Shown: positions 36,014-47,380, counted from the first letter of the stretch. The stretch is DNA of 64,000 nucleotides from Bacillus mojavensis RO-H-1 = KCTC 3706 (GCF_000245335.1 NZ_JH600285.1:62001-126000); one strand, 5' to 3'. Numbers and translations: made by a program. The notes: generated by a model not told the origin, from the letters alone.

Positions 36014-36863
36014 CAGTCAGTTTATCAAAACAAATGGGATCACGCTCCACGTTGCTTCCGCAGGGCCGGAGGACGGCCCGCTAATTGTCCTGCTCCATGG
36101 GTTCCCTGAATTTTGGTATGGCTGGAAAAATCAAATCAAACCGCTTGCCGATGCGGGGTATCGGGTGATTGCTCCTGATCAGCGCGGTTACAATCTCAGT
36201 GATAAACCCGAAGGAATTGAGGCCTATCGAATTGATACATTAAGAGATGATATCATTGGGCTTATTTCGCAATTTACTGATCAAAAAGCAATCGTGATCG
36301 GGCATGACTGGGGAGGAGCAGTAGCCTGGCACTTGGCATCAACACGTCCGGAATATGTTGAAAAGCTGATCGCCATTAACATACCGCATCCGCACATCAT
36401 GAAAACCGTAACGCCAGTCTACCCTCCGCAATGGCTGAAAAGCTCGTACATTGCCTTCTTCCAGCTGCCGGACAAACCGGAGGCCGCATTAAAAGAAAAT
36501 AATTATGAGAAATTAGATAAAGCAATCGGGCTATCTGATCGGCCGGAGCTTTTTTCTTCCGAGGATATCAAAAAGTACAAAGAAGCGTGGAAGCAGCCTG
36601 GCGCCCTGACGTCAATGCTGAACTGGTACAGGGCCCTCAGAAAAGGCAGCCTTGCAGAAAACCCCCGCGAATACCATACAGCCCCTTACCGGATGATCTG
36701 GGGAATGGAAGACCGCTTTTTAAGCAGAAAGCTTGCAAAAGAAACAGCAAGCCGCTGTCCAAACGGACATTTAATATTTGTGGATGAAGCGTCCCATTGG
36801 ATCAGCCACGAAAAGCCGGCCATCGTGAATCAGCTTATTTTAGAATATCTTGAAAAACAATAA
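36000..36863 (+). CDS. yfhM: Alpha/beta hydrolase YfhM (epoxide-hydrolase-like)
   Basis: 287 aa from GTG 36000 with SD AAGGAGG, overlapping yfhL. HGFPEFWYGW supplies the oxyanion-hole loop. GHDWGGAVAW carries Asp as nucleophile, marking the epoxide-hydrolase/dehalogenase branch. GMEDRFL contains the acid and DEASHWISHE the catalytic His. A soluble enzyme opening epoxides or dehalogenating small molecules; the natural substrate is unknown. Third gene of the sigma-B-type group yfhK-yfhL-yfhM. Confidence 0.9.
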   Translation: MEGVNSQFIKTNGITLHVASAGPEDGPLIVLLHGFPEFWYGWKNQIKPLADAGYRVIAPDQRGYNLSDKPEGIEAYRIDTLRDDIIGLISQFTDQKAIVIGHDWGGAVAWHLASTRPEYVEKLIAINIPHPHIMKTVTPVYPPQWLKSSYIAFFQLPDKPEAALKENNYEKLDKAIGLSDRPELFSSEDIKKYKEAWKQPGALTSMLNWYRALRKGSLAENPREYHTAPYRMIWGMEDRFLSRKLAKETASRCPNGHLIFVDEASHWISHEKPAIVNQLILEYLEKQ

Positions 36864-36892
36864 GTCAGATTTTCTTTGCACCGTCTGTCGAA

Positions 36893-36916
36893 ATGGCAGA
36901 CTTTTTCTATGCTTTT
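36893..36916 (+). terminator. Terminator of yfhLM
   Basis: GTCTGTC/GGCAGAC-type stem with loop GAAAT, then TTTTT. Confidence 0.7.
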
Positions 36917-36980
36917 TTTTCATACTCTATTTTAAACCTGACAAAATAACATTACATATACTCAAATGTCATACCAAAAA

Positions 36981-37006
36981 TGTAACAAAAAACAGGTTTA
37001 AACGAC
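36981..37006 (+). promoter_or_regulatory. Candidate sigma-X promoter of csbB
   Basis: TGTAAC (36981-36986), 16-bp spacer, CGAC (37003-37006), as expected for sigma-X. csbB is known to have both sigma-X and sigma-B promoters. Confidence 0.65.
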
Positions 37007-37021
37007 TTTAAAAAAAGGAAT
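36996..37021 (+). promoter_or_regulatory. Candidate sigma-B promoter of csbB
   Basis: GTTTAA (36996-37001), 14-bp spacer, AGGAAT (37016-37021). It overlaps the sigma-X promoter. Confidence 0.65.
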
Positions 37022-37095
37022 AGCCTTACTGAAGATTTGTGTACAAATTCCCCTAAGGCAATACTTAAAAAGAATAATAAAAAGAAGGTGCCTTA

Positions 37096-38085
37096 ATGAA
37101 GCAAGGATTAATCTCGATTATTATCCCGTCTTACAATGAAGGTTATAATGTCAAACTCATTCATGAATCTTTAAAAAAGGAATTCAAAAACATTCATTAT
37201 GATTATGAAATATTCTTCATTAACGACGGAAGTATTGATGACACGCTTCAGCAGATCAAAGACCTGGCATCCAAATGCAGCCGAGTGAAATACATATCAT
37301 TTTCGCGAAACTTTGGAAAAGAAGCCGCGATCTTGGCCGGATTTGAACATGTTCAAGGCGAGGCAGTTGTCGTGATGGACGCCGATTTGCAGCATCCGAC
37401 CTATTTGCTGAAGGACTTTATCAAAGGCTACGAGGAAGGCTATGATCAAGTCATTGCCCAGAGGAACAGGAAAGGGGATAACCCCGTGCGTTCGCTTCTT
37501 TCGTCCCTTTATTACAAGTTCATTAACAAAGCGGTGGAAGTTGATTTGCGTGACGGTGTCGGAGACTTTCGACTGTTAAGCCGCCAAGCTGTAGATGCAC
37601 TTTTGAAATTGAGCGAAGGCAACCGCTTTTCAAAAGGCCTGTTTTGCTGGATCGGTTTCGAACAGAAAATTGTTTTTTACGAAAATGTCGAAAGAAAAAA
37701 CGGCACATCCAAATGGTCATTCAGCAGCCTTTTTAATTACGGAATGGACGGCGTTGTCTCCTTTAACCATAAACCGCTGAGAATATGCTTTTACACCGGC
37801 ATTTTTGTATTGCTGCTCTCTCTTATTTATATCATCGCCACGTTCGTCAAAATTCTTACAAACGGTATTTCTGTACCCGGATATTTCACAATTATATCTG
37901 CGGTCTTATTTCTTGGCGGGGTTCAGCTGTTAAGCCTTGGCATCATAGGAGAATACATCGGCAGAATCTATTACGAAACAAAAAAACGGCCGCATTATTT
38001 GATCAAAGAAGCAAATATCCCAAGCAAAGATCTGCCTGAAACGAACGAATTGAAAAACATGCGGCGCCTGACTAAACTGCACTGA
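37096..38085 (+). CDS. csbB: Undecaprenyl-phosphate glycosyltransferase CsbB (GT2)
   Basis: 329 aa. GT2 domain at the N-terminus (ISIIIPSYNEGYNVKLI, FINDGSIDDT, VVMDADLQHP with the DXD-type metal site, DGVGDFRLL). Two C-terminal helices anchor it in the membrane (about 233-300). It loads GlcNAc onto undecaprenyl phosphate, which after flipping is used by YfhO to decorate lipoteichoic acid. Stress-induced through sigma-B and sigma-X promoters just upstream. SD AAGAAGGTG. Confidence 0.95.
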   Translation: MKQGLISIIIPSYNEGYNVKLIHESLKKEFKNIHYDYEIFFINDGSIDDTLQQIKDLASKCSRVKYISFSRNFGKEAAILAGFEHVQGEAVVVMDADLQHPTYLLKDFIKGYEEGYDQVIAQRNRKGDNPVRSLLSSLYYKFINKAVEVDLRDGVGDFRLLSRQAVDALLKLSEGNRFSKGLFCWIGFEQKIVFYENVERKNGTSKWSFSSLFNYGMDGVVSFNHKPLRICFYTGIFVLLLSLIYIIATFVKILTNGISVPGYFTIISAVLFLGGVQLLSLGIIGEYIGRIYYETKKRPHYLIKEANIPSKDLPETNELKNMRRLTKLH

Positions 38086-38155
38086 AATGAATGAATTGCC
38101 ATTGGCAGTGCTTTTTTGCATGCTTACAAGTTAACGGCAAGACTGGAGAATCCTT

Positions 38156-40741
38156 ATGAAAAAAAGAAAACATGTCTTCATTTATGCGGCCAGTCTGTTC
38201 ATAGCGGTTCTAGCACACGCTTTTTTTGTGAAAGAATGGGCGGATGGCAGATATATGACCGGTCCCGGTGACGGACTGGCGCAAATGATCGTATTTAAGA
38301 AATTATTATATGAACAATACACGCAAGGAAACTTTTTCTATCATTATTCATTCGGACTCGGCGGAGGCACATTCAGTCAGCTTGGCTATTATTTTTCTGC
38401 TTCTTTTCTTTTTTTTGCGACTTCCGCCGCAGTATGGCTGCTGCAATCCGTTCATCTCATCGGTGAGGCGGATACGCTTTTTTGGGCGCAGTCAGCCGTT
38501 TTTATCAGCATTATTAAGCTGAGTCTGATTATTTTTACAGCAGCTTCTGTTTTCAGCTATTTGCTCAAACGCAGAGCAGCGGCATTTACGGGTGCTGTCC
38601 TATACGGAGTATCGATTATTTACTTTCGCCACGAAGCGTATTGGGAATTTTTTACCGATACAATGATTTGGCTCCCGCTTCTCGTGCTCGGAGCAGAAAA
38701 AATCATCCGAGAGCGGCGTCCGGCATGGTTTATCATTGCTTGCTCCTTGAGCTTAATCAACAATTTTTACTTTGCATACATAAATCTGATTTTCATTGGA
38801 ATTTATATCTTGTTCAGATGGTTTATCAAGCTGGAAGAACACGAAGTGAAAAAATGGGTTCAATGCAGAATGTTTATCGTCTCGGGACTCATTTCTTTTG
38901 GTATCAGTGCGGCGGTATTTGTGCCGGTGGTTTACGGATATTTAAATAACCTGCGCCCACCGTATAATGAAAAAATAGAGTGGCTGAATTTCGATGATAA
39001 TATTTTATTTTCGAGCAGGATTATCGTGGTGCCAGCCATCTTTTTACTGTTTTTGTTTGTCATTTCTTTTTATAAACACCGCGTGTTTCGCCTTTTTGCC
39101 GGAATGAGCCTTCTGTTTATTCTCTTTCATTTCAGTCCTTATGCGGCAAGCGCCTTTAACGGCTTTTCCGCACCGCAAAACCGGTTTGAATATATTTTGG
39201 CCTTTACAATCGCCGGGGCGGCAGCGGCAGGTTTATCACAGCTACAGGAGCTGAGGCGGAAAGAATTGCTTCCAGCAGCAGCGATTGTTCTGCTTCTTTA
39301 CTGGTATCATGTCCAAAGATATGAGCTTGATATATGGAAGCCAGCGAATGAAAGCATCTTACTGCTTTTGTTCCTGACAATTGCTGCTTTGTTTGCCGCA
39401 GTTTTTGTGAAAAAACGGGCAAAGCTTGCTGTATACGGTGTGGTGATTTTGTCTTCGCTGCTTGTCGCTAACACCTATCAGAAATATGCGCTCTCAGAAG
39501 GAGGCGGGTTGGACAGTGTCTCAAAATCCTATATTACAAGCGAGGAATACAAAGGAGACGAACAATCTAAGCTCATCAGACGTGTGCAAAAGGAAGACAA
39601 TGACCCGCTCGTGAGAATCGACTGGATGAATGGCGTGCGCAATAACACTCCGATTATTTACGGGTTTAATGGATTCAGCGCCTACTCGAGCATTTTAAAC
39701 AGCCATCTGCTCTCCTTTTATTGGAATGATCTTCGCATCGATATGGGAAGAGAAAGTGTCAGCCGCTACGCTTCATTGGGGGACAGAGCGAACTTGTACA
39801 GCCTGCTTTACGGCAAATACTATATGACGGAAAAAATAAACGAAGCGAATGTTCCATACGGCTTTACAAAACATATGGAATCAGAGCACTACACCGTTTA
39901 TGAAAATCAATATATGCTTCCTTTCGTCAAATCAGCCGAAAGGGTTTACGCAGAAAGTGACCTGAAAAAGTTGCCGGCACTTGCAAAAGAGCAAGCGATG
40001 CTCAAAGGAATTGTATTAGCAGATCCAACTGAAAAAACAGAGCAGCCCCCTGATCTGACGAATCTGATTTCCAAATCGGACATCACTGCAAAACAAGCTC
40101 AATATCAAAACGGACTCCTGACTGTAACTGGAGAAAACGGAGGAGAATTGATCATCACCCCGAAAAAGCCATCAGTCGGTCCGGGCGATTACTATGTCAG
40201 TTTTTATTTGAAAAGCAAAGCAAGAGACAAAGGATTTACGCTAAAGGTAAATGATTATGTCACAACAAGAAAATCAAATCAATCGATCTATAAAACGGGA
40301 GTAAACGATTTGACCATCAGAGTGCCTAAAGCAGATCATATCTCAATCAGGCTTCCGAAAGGAACGTACGAGCTTTCACATATCGCGCTTTATGAAGAAA
40401 ATTATCAAACATTAAAAAACGCTGCGTCGCAAAACAAAACGGAGAAAACAGACAGCCTGGAATGGAATAAAAACAAGCTGACATTCACATATCACAATTC
40501 CAAACGCCAGTACATCATGCTCCCGATCCCGTATGAGAAAGGCTGGGAGCTGAAAATTAACGGAAAGCAGCAGAAAATTGAAAAAGCCGATTACACTTTT
40601 ATTGGTTTTAAGACGCAAAAGGGAAACAATCAAATTGAACTGACCTACTATCCGCCATATTTTAAGATATCAGCTGTGATTTCTTTCATCAGTCTGCTCC
40701 TAGCTGTTTTTTATACAAGACGCAAAAAAGCCCGGCTCTAA
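38156..40741 (+). CDS. yfhO: GT-C-type membrane glycosyltransferase YfhO
   Basis: 861 aa. About 12-14 helices in the first ~450 residues and a final C-terminal helix (SAVISFISLLLAVFY), with a large outside domain between them (about 480-830). YfhO-family/GT-C topology. It transfers the CsbB-made sugar from the lipid carrier to lipoteichoic acid outside the membrane. A toxic lipid intermediate accumulates when YfhO is lost but CsbB is active, consistent with their being neighbours. Ends in a terminator shared with yfhP. Confidence 0.93.
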   Translation: MKKRKHVFIYAASLFIAVLAHAFFVKEWADGRYMTGPGDGLAQMIVFKKLLYEQYTQGNFFYHYSFGLGGGTFSQLGYYFSASFLFFATSAAVWLLQSVHLIGEADTLFWAQSAVFISIIKLSLIIFTAASVFSYLLKRRAAAFTGAVLYGVSIIYFRHEAYWEFFTDTMIWLPLLVLGAEKIIRERRPAWFIIACSLSLINNFYFAYINLIFIGIYILFRWFIKLEEHEVKKWVQCRMFIVSGLISFGISAAVFVPVVYGYLNNLRPPYNEKIEWLNFDDNILFSSRIIVVPAIFLLFLFVISFYKHRVFRLFAGMSLLFILFHFSPYAASAFNGFSAPQNRFEYILAFTIAGAAAAGLSQLQELRRKELLPAAAIVLLLYWYHVQRYELDIWKPANESILLLLFLTIAALFAAVFVKKRAKLAVYGVVILSSLLVANTYQKYALSEGGGLDSVSKSYITSEEYKGDEQSKLIRRVQKEDNDPLVRIDWMNGVRNNTPIIYGFNGFSAYSSILNSHLLSFYWNDLRIDMGRESVSRYASLGDRANLYSLLYGKYYMTEKINEANVPYGFTKHMESEHYTVYENQYMLPFVKSAERVYAESDLKKLPALAKEQAMLKGIVLADPTEKTEQPPDLTNLISKSDITAKQAQYQNGLLTVTGENGGELIITPKKPSVGPGDYYVSFYLKSKARDKGFTLKVNDYVTTRKSNQSIYKTGVNDLTIRVPKADHISIRLPKGTYELSHIALYEENYQTLKNAASQNKTEKTDSLEWNKNKLTFTYHNSKRQYIMLPIPYEKGWELKINGKQQKIEKADYTFIGFKTQKGNNQIELTYYPPYFKISAVISFISLLLAVFYTRRKKARL

Positions 40742-40765
40742 ATAGAGCCGAGCTTTAATTTTTTC
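40727..40765. terminator. Bidirectional terminator between yfhO and yfhP
   Basis: AAAGCCCGGCTCT/AGAGCCGAGCTTT with one mismatch; T-rich on both sides. The convergent coding ends overlap it. Confidence 0.75.
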
Positions 40766-41721
40766 TGAAGCTTTTCTTCGCTGAATATCCAGCCAGTATA
40801 AGATGAGCGTATTTCAAGATCATGGCTGATATGAACGATTGCCACAAACGGATAGTGCCCTTTACTCCGATAACGCAGGTCAATAAACCGGACCTCATAA
40901 TGGTCTTTATACGTATCCACTTCCCACCTGTAAACCGGAGAGAACGAAAGAAACGCCGCAATGTTGTCATCCTGCTTCGCAGCTTGCATAACATCGGTTT
41001 CAGGAACCGGCACCCGATTAAACGTATCAAGTATCACCACATGCCCGTCCATGCTCCTTCCTACATAAAAAGCATGTGCGGTCGTAACGGCAATTCGCCA
41101 TTGCCGGAATTTCATCGTCGGTGAAATGATAATGTTTTCGATCTCTTCATCAATTATCTCACGGAGCTGCCGTTTGATTCGCAGCTGCATCATCAGGCGC
41201 AAGATATAATAGCCTGCCAGTATGACGTATAAGGTGAGAAATGTGATACCGGGGCTGCCGCCGACATACCAGAACGCGATGGCAGCCAGGTGGCTGATGA
41301 AAATAAACGGATCAAATGTGTTAATCAGCCCGAGTGCCACCCATTTTTTCGAAAACGGCCGGATGGCTTGTGTTCCGTATGCATTGAAAATGTCCACAAA
41401 TACATGCAGCACGACTGCCAGCAAAGTCCACAGCCACAGATGCAGAAAATCAGCCTGAGGATAAAATAAATGCAAAATCGCCGGAATGATGACAGACCAA
41501 AACAAAACGGCGGGAATAGAATGGGTGAAACCTCTGTGATTTCTTATATAAACAGCATTATTTTTAAGTTTTAACACAGTATCGATATCAGGAGCCTGTG
41601 AGCCCGCAAGCGTAGCGATCATGACTGCGTGAGCCATTGCCGGATCTGTTCCGACAACCGGATCCAGTGTCGCAATTCCGCCGAGTGCGATGCCCATGAC
41701 AACATGTGTGCCCGTATCCAT
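40738..41721 (-). CDS. yfhP: Membrane-bound metal-dependent hydrolase-like YfhP (YdjM/DUF457)
   Basis: 327 aa from ATG 41721, right after SD AAGGAGGTCACC. MDTGTHVVMGIALGG and PDIDTV...NHRGFTHSIP contain the Asp/His set of the YdjM-type membrane hydrolase family; about five helices fill residues 60-190, with a soluble C-terminal domain. In B. subtilis YfhP is reported to repress the sporulation-related yfhQ/yfhR/yfhS region in some work; no DNA-binding motif is visible, so I treat it as a membrane protein of unknown role. Confidence 0.85.
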   Translation of the reverse strand: MDTGTHVVMGIALGGIATLDPVVGTDPAMAHAVMIATLAGSQAPDIDTVLKLKNNAVYIRNHRGFTHSIPAVLFWSVIIPAILHLFYPQADFLHLWLWTLLAVVLHVFVDIFNAYGTQAIRPFSKKWVALGLINTFDPFIFISHLAAIAFWYVGGSPGITFLTLYVILAGYYILRLMMQLRIKRQLREIIDEEIENIIISPTMKFRQWRIAVTTAHAFYVGRSMDGHVVILDTFNRVPVPETDVMQAAKQDDNIAAFLSFSPVYRWEVDTYKDHYEVRFIDLRYRSKGHYPFVAIVHISHDLEIRSSYTGWIFSEEKLQKKLKLGSI

Positions 41722-41936
41722 AGGTGACCTCCTTGCAGGTTTATCCTGCACATTCACTTTGTAAGACATTCCCTAATTTTATATACCCAATCTTTTAACC
41801 TGTTCAATCGTTCTCATATGTTTCCGCTTTTTCTTTACTTCTATTTAATGTAACATATTATCGTACTGTGCCCTTAGTGTACAACAAAAAACAGTCTAAA
41901 GAAAAGCGGGGCGCGAGAGACTGGGGAGAAACACAT

Positions 41937-43052
41937 ATGAATGTACTTGAAGATAAGGTAAGACAAAAAGATATACAGCAATTTCAAAATGATTTAATTA
42001 CATGGTTCGAAAGAGAACAGCGCATTCTGCCGTGGAGAGAGGACCAAGATCCGTATAAAGTGTGGGTGTCTGAAGTGATGCTCCAGCAAACGAGAGTAGA
42101 GACGGTCATTCCTTACTTTTTACGGTTTGTGGAGCAATTCCCGACAGTAGAAGCGCTCGCTGATGCCGATGAAGAAAAAGTGCTCAAAGCATGGGAAGGT
42201 CTCGGTTATTACTCCCGGGTCAGAAACCTGCAAAGCGCTGTAAAAGAAGTGAAGCAGCAGTACGGAGGAGTTGTTCCATCAGAAGAAAAAGAGTTTGGCG
42301 GCTTAAAAGGCGTAGGCCCTTACACAAAAGGAGCAGTGCTAAGCATTGCCTACAATAAACCGATTCCCGCGGTTGACGGAAATGTGATGCGTGTTATGTC
42401 GAGAATTCTGTCCATCTGGGATGATATTGCTAAGCCAAAAACAAGAACCGTTTTTGAAGAAGCGATCCGTGTGTTTATTTCAAAAGAAAAACCCTCGGAA
42501 TTCAATCAAGGTTTAATGGAACTGGGAGCCATCATCTGCACGCCAAAATCACCTTCTTGCCTGCTTTGTCCTGTCCAGCGGCATTGCTCAGCGTTTGCAG
42601 AAGGGACTGAACGAGAACTCCCGGTGAAAAGCAAAAAGAAAAAACCCGGGATCAAAACAATGGCTGCAATTGTACTGACAGATGATGACGGACAAGTCTA
42701 TATTCATAAACGCCCGTCTAAGGGACTGCTAGCCAATCTGTGGGAATTCCCGAATCTTGAAACACAAAAAGGAATTAAAACAGAGCGCGAGCAGCTCACT
42801 GCATTTTTAGAAAGTGATTTTGGCATACAAGCTGAAATCAGTGACCTCCAAGGTGTAGTGGAGCATGTTTTCACCCACCTGGTATGGAATATTTCTGTGT
42901 TTTTCGGTAAAGTAAAACAAGTGTCGGATGCTGCAGAACTGAAAAAAGTAACGAAGGAAGAGCTCGAAGAATTCGCGTTTCCAGTGTCACATCAAAAAAT
43001 TTGGAAGATGGCAGTGGAAGCAGCCGAAGTATATAATTCGGCTGCTCGGTAA
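41937..43052 (+). CDS. mutY: A/G-specific adenine glycosylase MutY
   Basis: 371 aa from ATG 41937 with SD GGGGAG; the longer upstream frame has no SD. HhH-GPD core: [16 protein letters not shown] with the catalytic Glu, [25 protein letters not shown] split across helix-hairpin-helix and catalytic Asp. The 4Fe-4S loop is C-x6-C-x2-C-x5-C in [18 protein letters not shown]. The C-terminal NUDIX-like domain ([13 protein letters not shown]) recognises 8-oxoG. It removes adenine paired with 8-oxoguanine. Confidence 0.96.
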   Translation: MNVLEDKVRQKDIQQFQNDLITWFEREQRILPWREDQDPYKVWVSEVMLQQTRVETVIPYFLRFVEQFPTVEALADADEEKVLKAWEGLGYYSRVRNLQSAVKEVKQQYGGVVPSEEKEFGGLKGVGPYTKGAVLSIAYNKPIPAVDGNVMRVMSRILSIWDDIAKPKTRTVFEEAIRVFISKEKPSEFNQGLMELGAIICTPKSPSCLLCPVQRHCSAFAEGTERELPVKSKKKKPGIKTMAAIVLTDDDGQVYIHKRPSKGLLANLWEFPNLETQKGIKTEREQLTAFLESDFGIQAEISDLQGVVEHVFTHLVWNISVFFGKVKQVSDAAELKKVTKEELEEFAFPVSHQKIWKMAVEAAEVYNSAAR

Positions 43053-43058
43053 GAGTCC

Positions 43059-44117
<1,059 letters not shown>

Positions 44118-44135
44118 AAAATTTTTTTGAAAAAA

Positions 44136-44166
44136 GGAATAGCCAATCGATTACCTGCACATTCTA
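44136..44166 (+). promoter_or_regulatory. sigma-G promoter of sspE
   Basis: -35 GGAATA (44136-44141), 18-bp spacer, -10 CATTCTA (44160-44166), close to TGAATA...CATACTA. It places sspE under forespore control. Confidence 0.7.
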
Positions 44167-44187
44167 ATGACCGTGGAGGTGATAACA

Positions 44188-44445
44188 ATGGCTAACTCAA
44201 ATAATTTCAGCAAAACTAACGCTCAACAAGTTAGAAAACAAAACCAACAATCAGCTGCTGGTCAAGGTCAATTCGGTACTGAATTTGCTAGCGAAACAAA
44301 CGTTCAGCAAGTCAGAAAACAAAACCAACAATCAGCTGCTGGCCAACAAGGTCAATTCGGCACTGAATTCGCAAGCGAAACAAACACTCAGCAGGTAAGA
44401 CAGCAAAACCAATCTGCTGAACAAAACAAACAACAAAACAGCTAA
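44188..44445 (+). CDS. sspE: Gamma-type small acid-soluble spore protein SspE
   Basis: 85 aa, MANSNNFSKTNAQQVRKQNQ and on. Two near-perfect direct repeats (QQVRKQNQQSAAGQ...GQFGTEFASETN) contain the GPR protease sites TEFASET. Very Gln/Asn-rich, no Trp, as in gamma-SASP. It is an amino acid store degraded at germination. One residue longer than the 84 aa I recall for 168 (an extra Gln in the second repeat). SD GGAGGTGAT. Confidence 0.96.
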   Translation: MANSNNFSKTNAQQVRKQNQQSAAGQGQFGTEFASETNVQQVRKQNQQSAAGQQGQFGTEFASETNTQQVRQQNQSAEQNKQQNS

Positions 44446-44454
44446 TCACTGAAA

Positions 44455-44497
44455 CAGAAAAAAGCACTTCATCTTCGGGTGGAAGTGCTTTTTTCTG
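44455..44497 (+). terminator. Terminator of sspE
   Basis: AAAAAAGCACTTC/GAAGTGCTTTTTT stem with loop ATCTTCGGGTG. Confidence 0.88.
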
Positions 44498-44618
44498 TTT
44501 GAAAAACGACAAAACTTGTGAAAGCTCAACAGAATGAGTCAAAGGGTTTGCCAGATCAGGATCGAAATGATTAATGGTGGAAACGTTTAGACTTTGACCA
44601 GGGCTGAAGGAGGAACCG

Positions 44619-44879
44619 ATGACGGAATTTGAAAAGCTGGTAATAGAACAGATGAAAACGATGGACAAGCTTCTCGATCTCCAATCAGAGCTCGACCGCT
44701 GCAAACAAATCGAAGCAGAACTCCGGCACTTGGAAAGGGATGCAAGGCTGCGCGGTATTCAGGATGAAATTGCGGTAAAACGAAAACATCTTGCAGATAT
44801 ACAGGATATGTTTCAAAAGCAGACAGAGCAGGTGATTCGTTCATATCGCAGCTCAGAAAAGCCGTCTTCCTTTGTGTAG
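44619..44879 (+). CDS. ygaB: Coiled-coil protein YgaB
   Basis: 86 aa, wholly helical with heptad-like spacing (LVIEQMKTMDKLLDLQSELD, CKQIEAELRHLERDARLR). The YgaB family is of unknown function. ATG with SD AAGGAGGAACC. A terminator follows at 44889. Confidence 0.87.
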   Translation: MTEFEKLVIEQMKTMDKLLDLQSELDRCKQIEAELRHLERDARLRGIQDEIAVKRKHLADIQDMFQKQTEQVIRSYRSSEKPSSFV

Positions 44880-44888
44880 AGCAGGAAT

Positions 44889-44920
44889 GTGCCATTCCCA
44901 AGCCGGAATGGCTCTTTTAT
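44889..44920 (+). terminator. Terminator of ygaB
   Basis: GCCATTCC/GGAATGGC stem with loop CAAGCC, then CTTTTATTTT. Confidence 0.75.
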
Positions 44921-45022
44921 TTTCATTTTTCAATTTGTAACGTTATAATAGGTAAAAGACGTTGTCGGTAAGCAAGTTTGGACATACTAACTGTAGGGCT
45001 TTATAGAAAGTAGGGGAGAAAT

Positions 45023-45553
45023 ATGGGTTATCCCAAGGAAGGAGAAACCATTCAAATTCACAGCTATAAGCATAACGGGCTGATCCACAGAATTTGGAAT
45101 GAAACGACAATCTTAAAAAGTACAGAAATGTGTGTCATCGGAGCCAATGACCGGACGATGGTAACCGAATCAGACGGCCGGACATGGATAACCAGAGAGC
45201 CCGCAATCTGTTATTTTCACGCAAGACAATGGTTTAATGTCATCGGGATGCTGAGGGAAGACGGGGTTCACTATTACTGCAACATCAGTTCTCCGTTTGC
45301 CTATGATGGCGAAGCAATTAAATATATTGATTACGACTTGGATGTCAAGGTATTTCCTGACATGACCTATAATATTCTCGACGAAGATGAGTATGATGAT
45401 CATCGGAAAGCCATGAATTATCCAAAAGAAATTGACAGTATTTTAAGAGACTACTTAAATACGCTGCTTCACTGGATTCATCAGCGGCAGGGACCGTTTG
45501 CGCCCGAGTTTGTCGATATGTGGTATGAACGGTATTTGCGCTATACAAAATAA
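45023..45553 (+). CDS. ygaC: DUF402 nucleoside tri/diphosphatase-like protein YgaC
   Basis: 176 aa, the DUF402/Ntdp fold: [20 protein letters not shown], then [40 protein letters not shown] with the metal-binding acidic cluster [12 protein letters not shown]. The staphylococcal relative hydrolyses nucleoside tri- and diphosphates and affects virulence. Here it is a housekeeping gene of unclear role with SD GTAGGGGAG, followed by its own terminator. Confidence 0.9.
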   Translation: MGYPKEGETIQIHSYKHNGLIHRIWNETTILKSTEMCVIGANDRTMVTESDGRTWITREPAICYFHARQWFNVIGMLREDGVHYYCNISSPFAYDGEAIKYIDYDLDVKVFPDMTYNILDEDEYDDHRKAMNYPKEIDSILRDYLNTLLHWIHQRQGPFAPEFVDMWYERYLRYTK

Positions 45554-45563
45554 TGGTTACGTA

Positions 45564-45593
45564 AAAACCTGTTGCGGGGTACAACAGGTTTTT
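45564..45593 (+). terminator. Terminator of ygaC
   Basis: AACCTGTTG/CAACAGGTT stem with loop CGGGGTA, then TTTTC. Confidence 0.82.
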
Positions 45594-45637
45594 CACATGG
45601 GCTCACACACATCATGATAAAGAGAGGGGGAATCAAC

Positions 45638-47380
45638 GTGGGGGTTATGAAACGCTATATGCAATTCGTCAAACCTTATAAAAAGCAAATTTTCATTACA
45701 GTATTAATCGGGATCGTAAAATTCTCCATTCCGCTTGCTCTCCCATTGCTTTTGAAGTACGTAGTTGACGATATTATTCAAGGAGGCGGCACGGCCAGTG
45801 ACAAAACAACGTCATTGTTCACCATTATGGCGATCATGTTCGCCTTATTTTTAATTTTGCGCCCGCCAGTTGAATATTATCGCCAATATTTTGCCCAGTG
45901 GACAGCCAGTAAGGTACTCTATGATATAAGAGCCAAGCTGTTTGATCATATACAGAAGCTGAGTCTTCGTTTTTATGCGAATACTAGAACAGGGGAAGTC
46001 ATTTCCCGAGTGATCAACGATGTGGAACAGACAAAGGACTTTGTGATCACAGGTCTGATGAATATATGGCTCGATATGCTGACGATTTTGATCGTGATCT
46101 CTATCATGCTGACACTGGACGTGAAATTAACGCTTATTTCCGTGGTTTTATTTCCATTATACGGAATATCAGTGAAGTATTTTTACGGCCGTTTAAGAAA
46201 GCTAACAAGAGAACGGTCGCAGGCGCTTGCTCAGGTGCAGGGGCATTTGCATGAACGGATTCAAGGCATGCCGGTGATTAGAAGCTTTGCGATAGAAGAC
46301 CATGAGCAGGCCAACTTTAACGAAAAAAACAGCCATTTCTTAGATAAAGCAATCAGTCATACGAATTGGAATGCCAAGACCTTTGCAGTTGTCAACACCA
46401 TTACAGATCTGGCACCGCTCATCGTGATTGCATTTGCCGGCTATTTTGTCATCAACGGACCGCTGACTGTCGGAACGATGGTTGCATTTGTCGGATATAT
46501 CGATAGAATGTATAACCCTGTCAGAAGGCTGATTAATTCATCTACAACCTTGACGCAGTCAATCGCTTCAATGGACAGGGTGTTTGAATTTATTGACGAG
46601 CCGTATGAGCTGACTGACAAACCAAATGCCATCAAAGCTGACCATATCCGCGGAGAAGTCGAATTTCAAAATGTATCGTTTCAATATGAAAAGGAAAAAG
46701 AAAACATCCTTCATGACGTGTCATTAAAAGTAATCAGAGGAGAAACTGTAGCTCTCGTTGGAATGAGCGGCGGCGGGAAATCCACGCTCGTCAGCCTGAT
46801 TCCAAGGTTTTATGATGTATCAAGCGGCAGTCTATTGATTGACGGGACAGATATTCGGGATTATGAAGCAAGAAGCCTGCGCAATCAGGTTGGCATGGTG
46901 CTTCAGGATACCTTTTTATTCAGTGAAACGATTAGAGAAAATATCGCGATCGGAAAACCTAACGCCACGCTTGAAGACATTATGGAAGCCGCAAAAGCAG
47001 CTAATGCACATGATTTTATTATGAGTTTTCCGGAAGGGTATGAGACCCGTGTAGGAGAAAGAGGCGTTAAGCTCTCCGGGGGACAAAAACAGCGGATTTC
47101 CATTGCGCGTGTATTTCTGAAAAATCCGCCGCTGCTGATCTTGGATGAAGCCACTTCAGCTTTGGATCTTGAAAGTGAACACTACATTCAAGAAGCGATG
47201 GATAAACTGGCGAAGGACAGAACAACTTTTGTCGTGGCTCACCGCTTATCAACGATTACGCATGCGGATAAAATTGTCGTCATGGAAAACGGAACAATCA
47301 TTGAAACCGGAACTCATGATGAACTGATGGATTATGACAGTCAATACAAGCACTTATTCACAATCCAAAACTTGAAGTAA
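45638..47380 (+). CDS. ygaD: ABC exporter YgaD (full half-transporter, homodimer type)
   Basis: 580 aa from GTG 45638 with SD AGAGGGGG; the upstream in-frame codons have no SD. Six helices (about 15-310) and an NBD with all motifs intact: Walker [11 protein letters not shown], signature LSGGQKQ, Walker [13 protein letters not shown] and H-loop AHRLSTI. Unlike YfiB and YfiC, both ATP sites of a homodimer would be active. MsbA/Sav1866-like, probably a multidrug or lipid exporter. Confidence 0.92.
   Translation: MGVMKRYMQFVKPYKKQIFITVLIGIVKFSIPLALPLLLKYVVDDIIQGGGTASDKTTSLFTIMAIMFALFLILRPPVEYYRQYFAQWTASKVLYDIRAKLFDHIQKLSLRFYANTRTGEVISRVINDVEQTKDFVITGLMNIWLDMLTILIVISIMLTLDVKLTLISVVLFPLYGISVKYFYGRLRKLTRERSQALAQVQGHLHERIQGMPVIRSFAIEDHEQANFNEKNSHFLDKAISHTNWNAKTFAVVNTITDLAPLIVIAFAGYFVINGPLTVGTMVAFVGYIDRMYNPVRRLINSSTTLTQSIASMDRVFEFIDEPYELTDKPNAIKADHIRGEVEFQNVSFQYEKEKENILHDVSLKVIRGETVALVGMSGGGKSTLVSLIPRFYDVSSGSLLIDGTDIRDYEARSLRNQVGMVLQDTFLFSETIRENIAIGKPNATLEDIMEAAKAANAHDFIMSFPEGYETRVGERGVKLSGGQKQRISIARVFLKNPPLLILDEATSALDLESEHYIQEAMDKLAKDRTTFVVAHRLSTITHADKIVVMENGTIIETGTHDELMDYDSQYKHLFTIQNLK

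Noticed and set aside
44209..44400. Repeat array in sspE as a CRISPR or tandem repeat element
   Set aside because: The two repeats encode the duplicated SASP unit and are explained by the protein.
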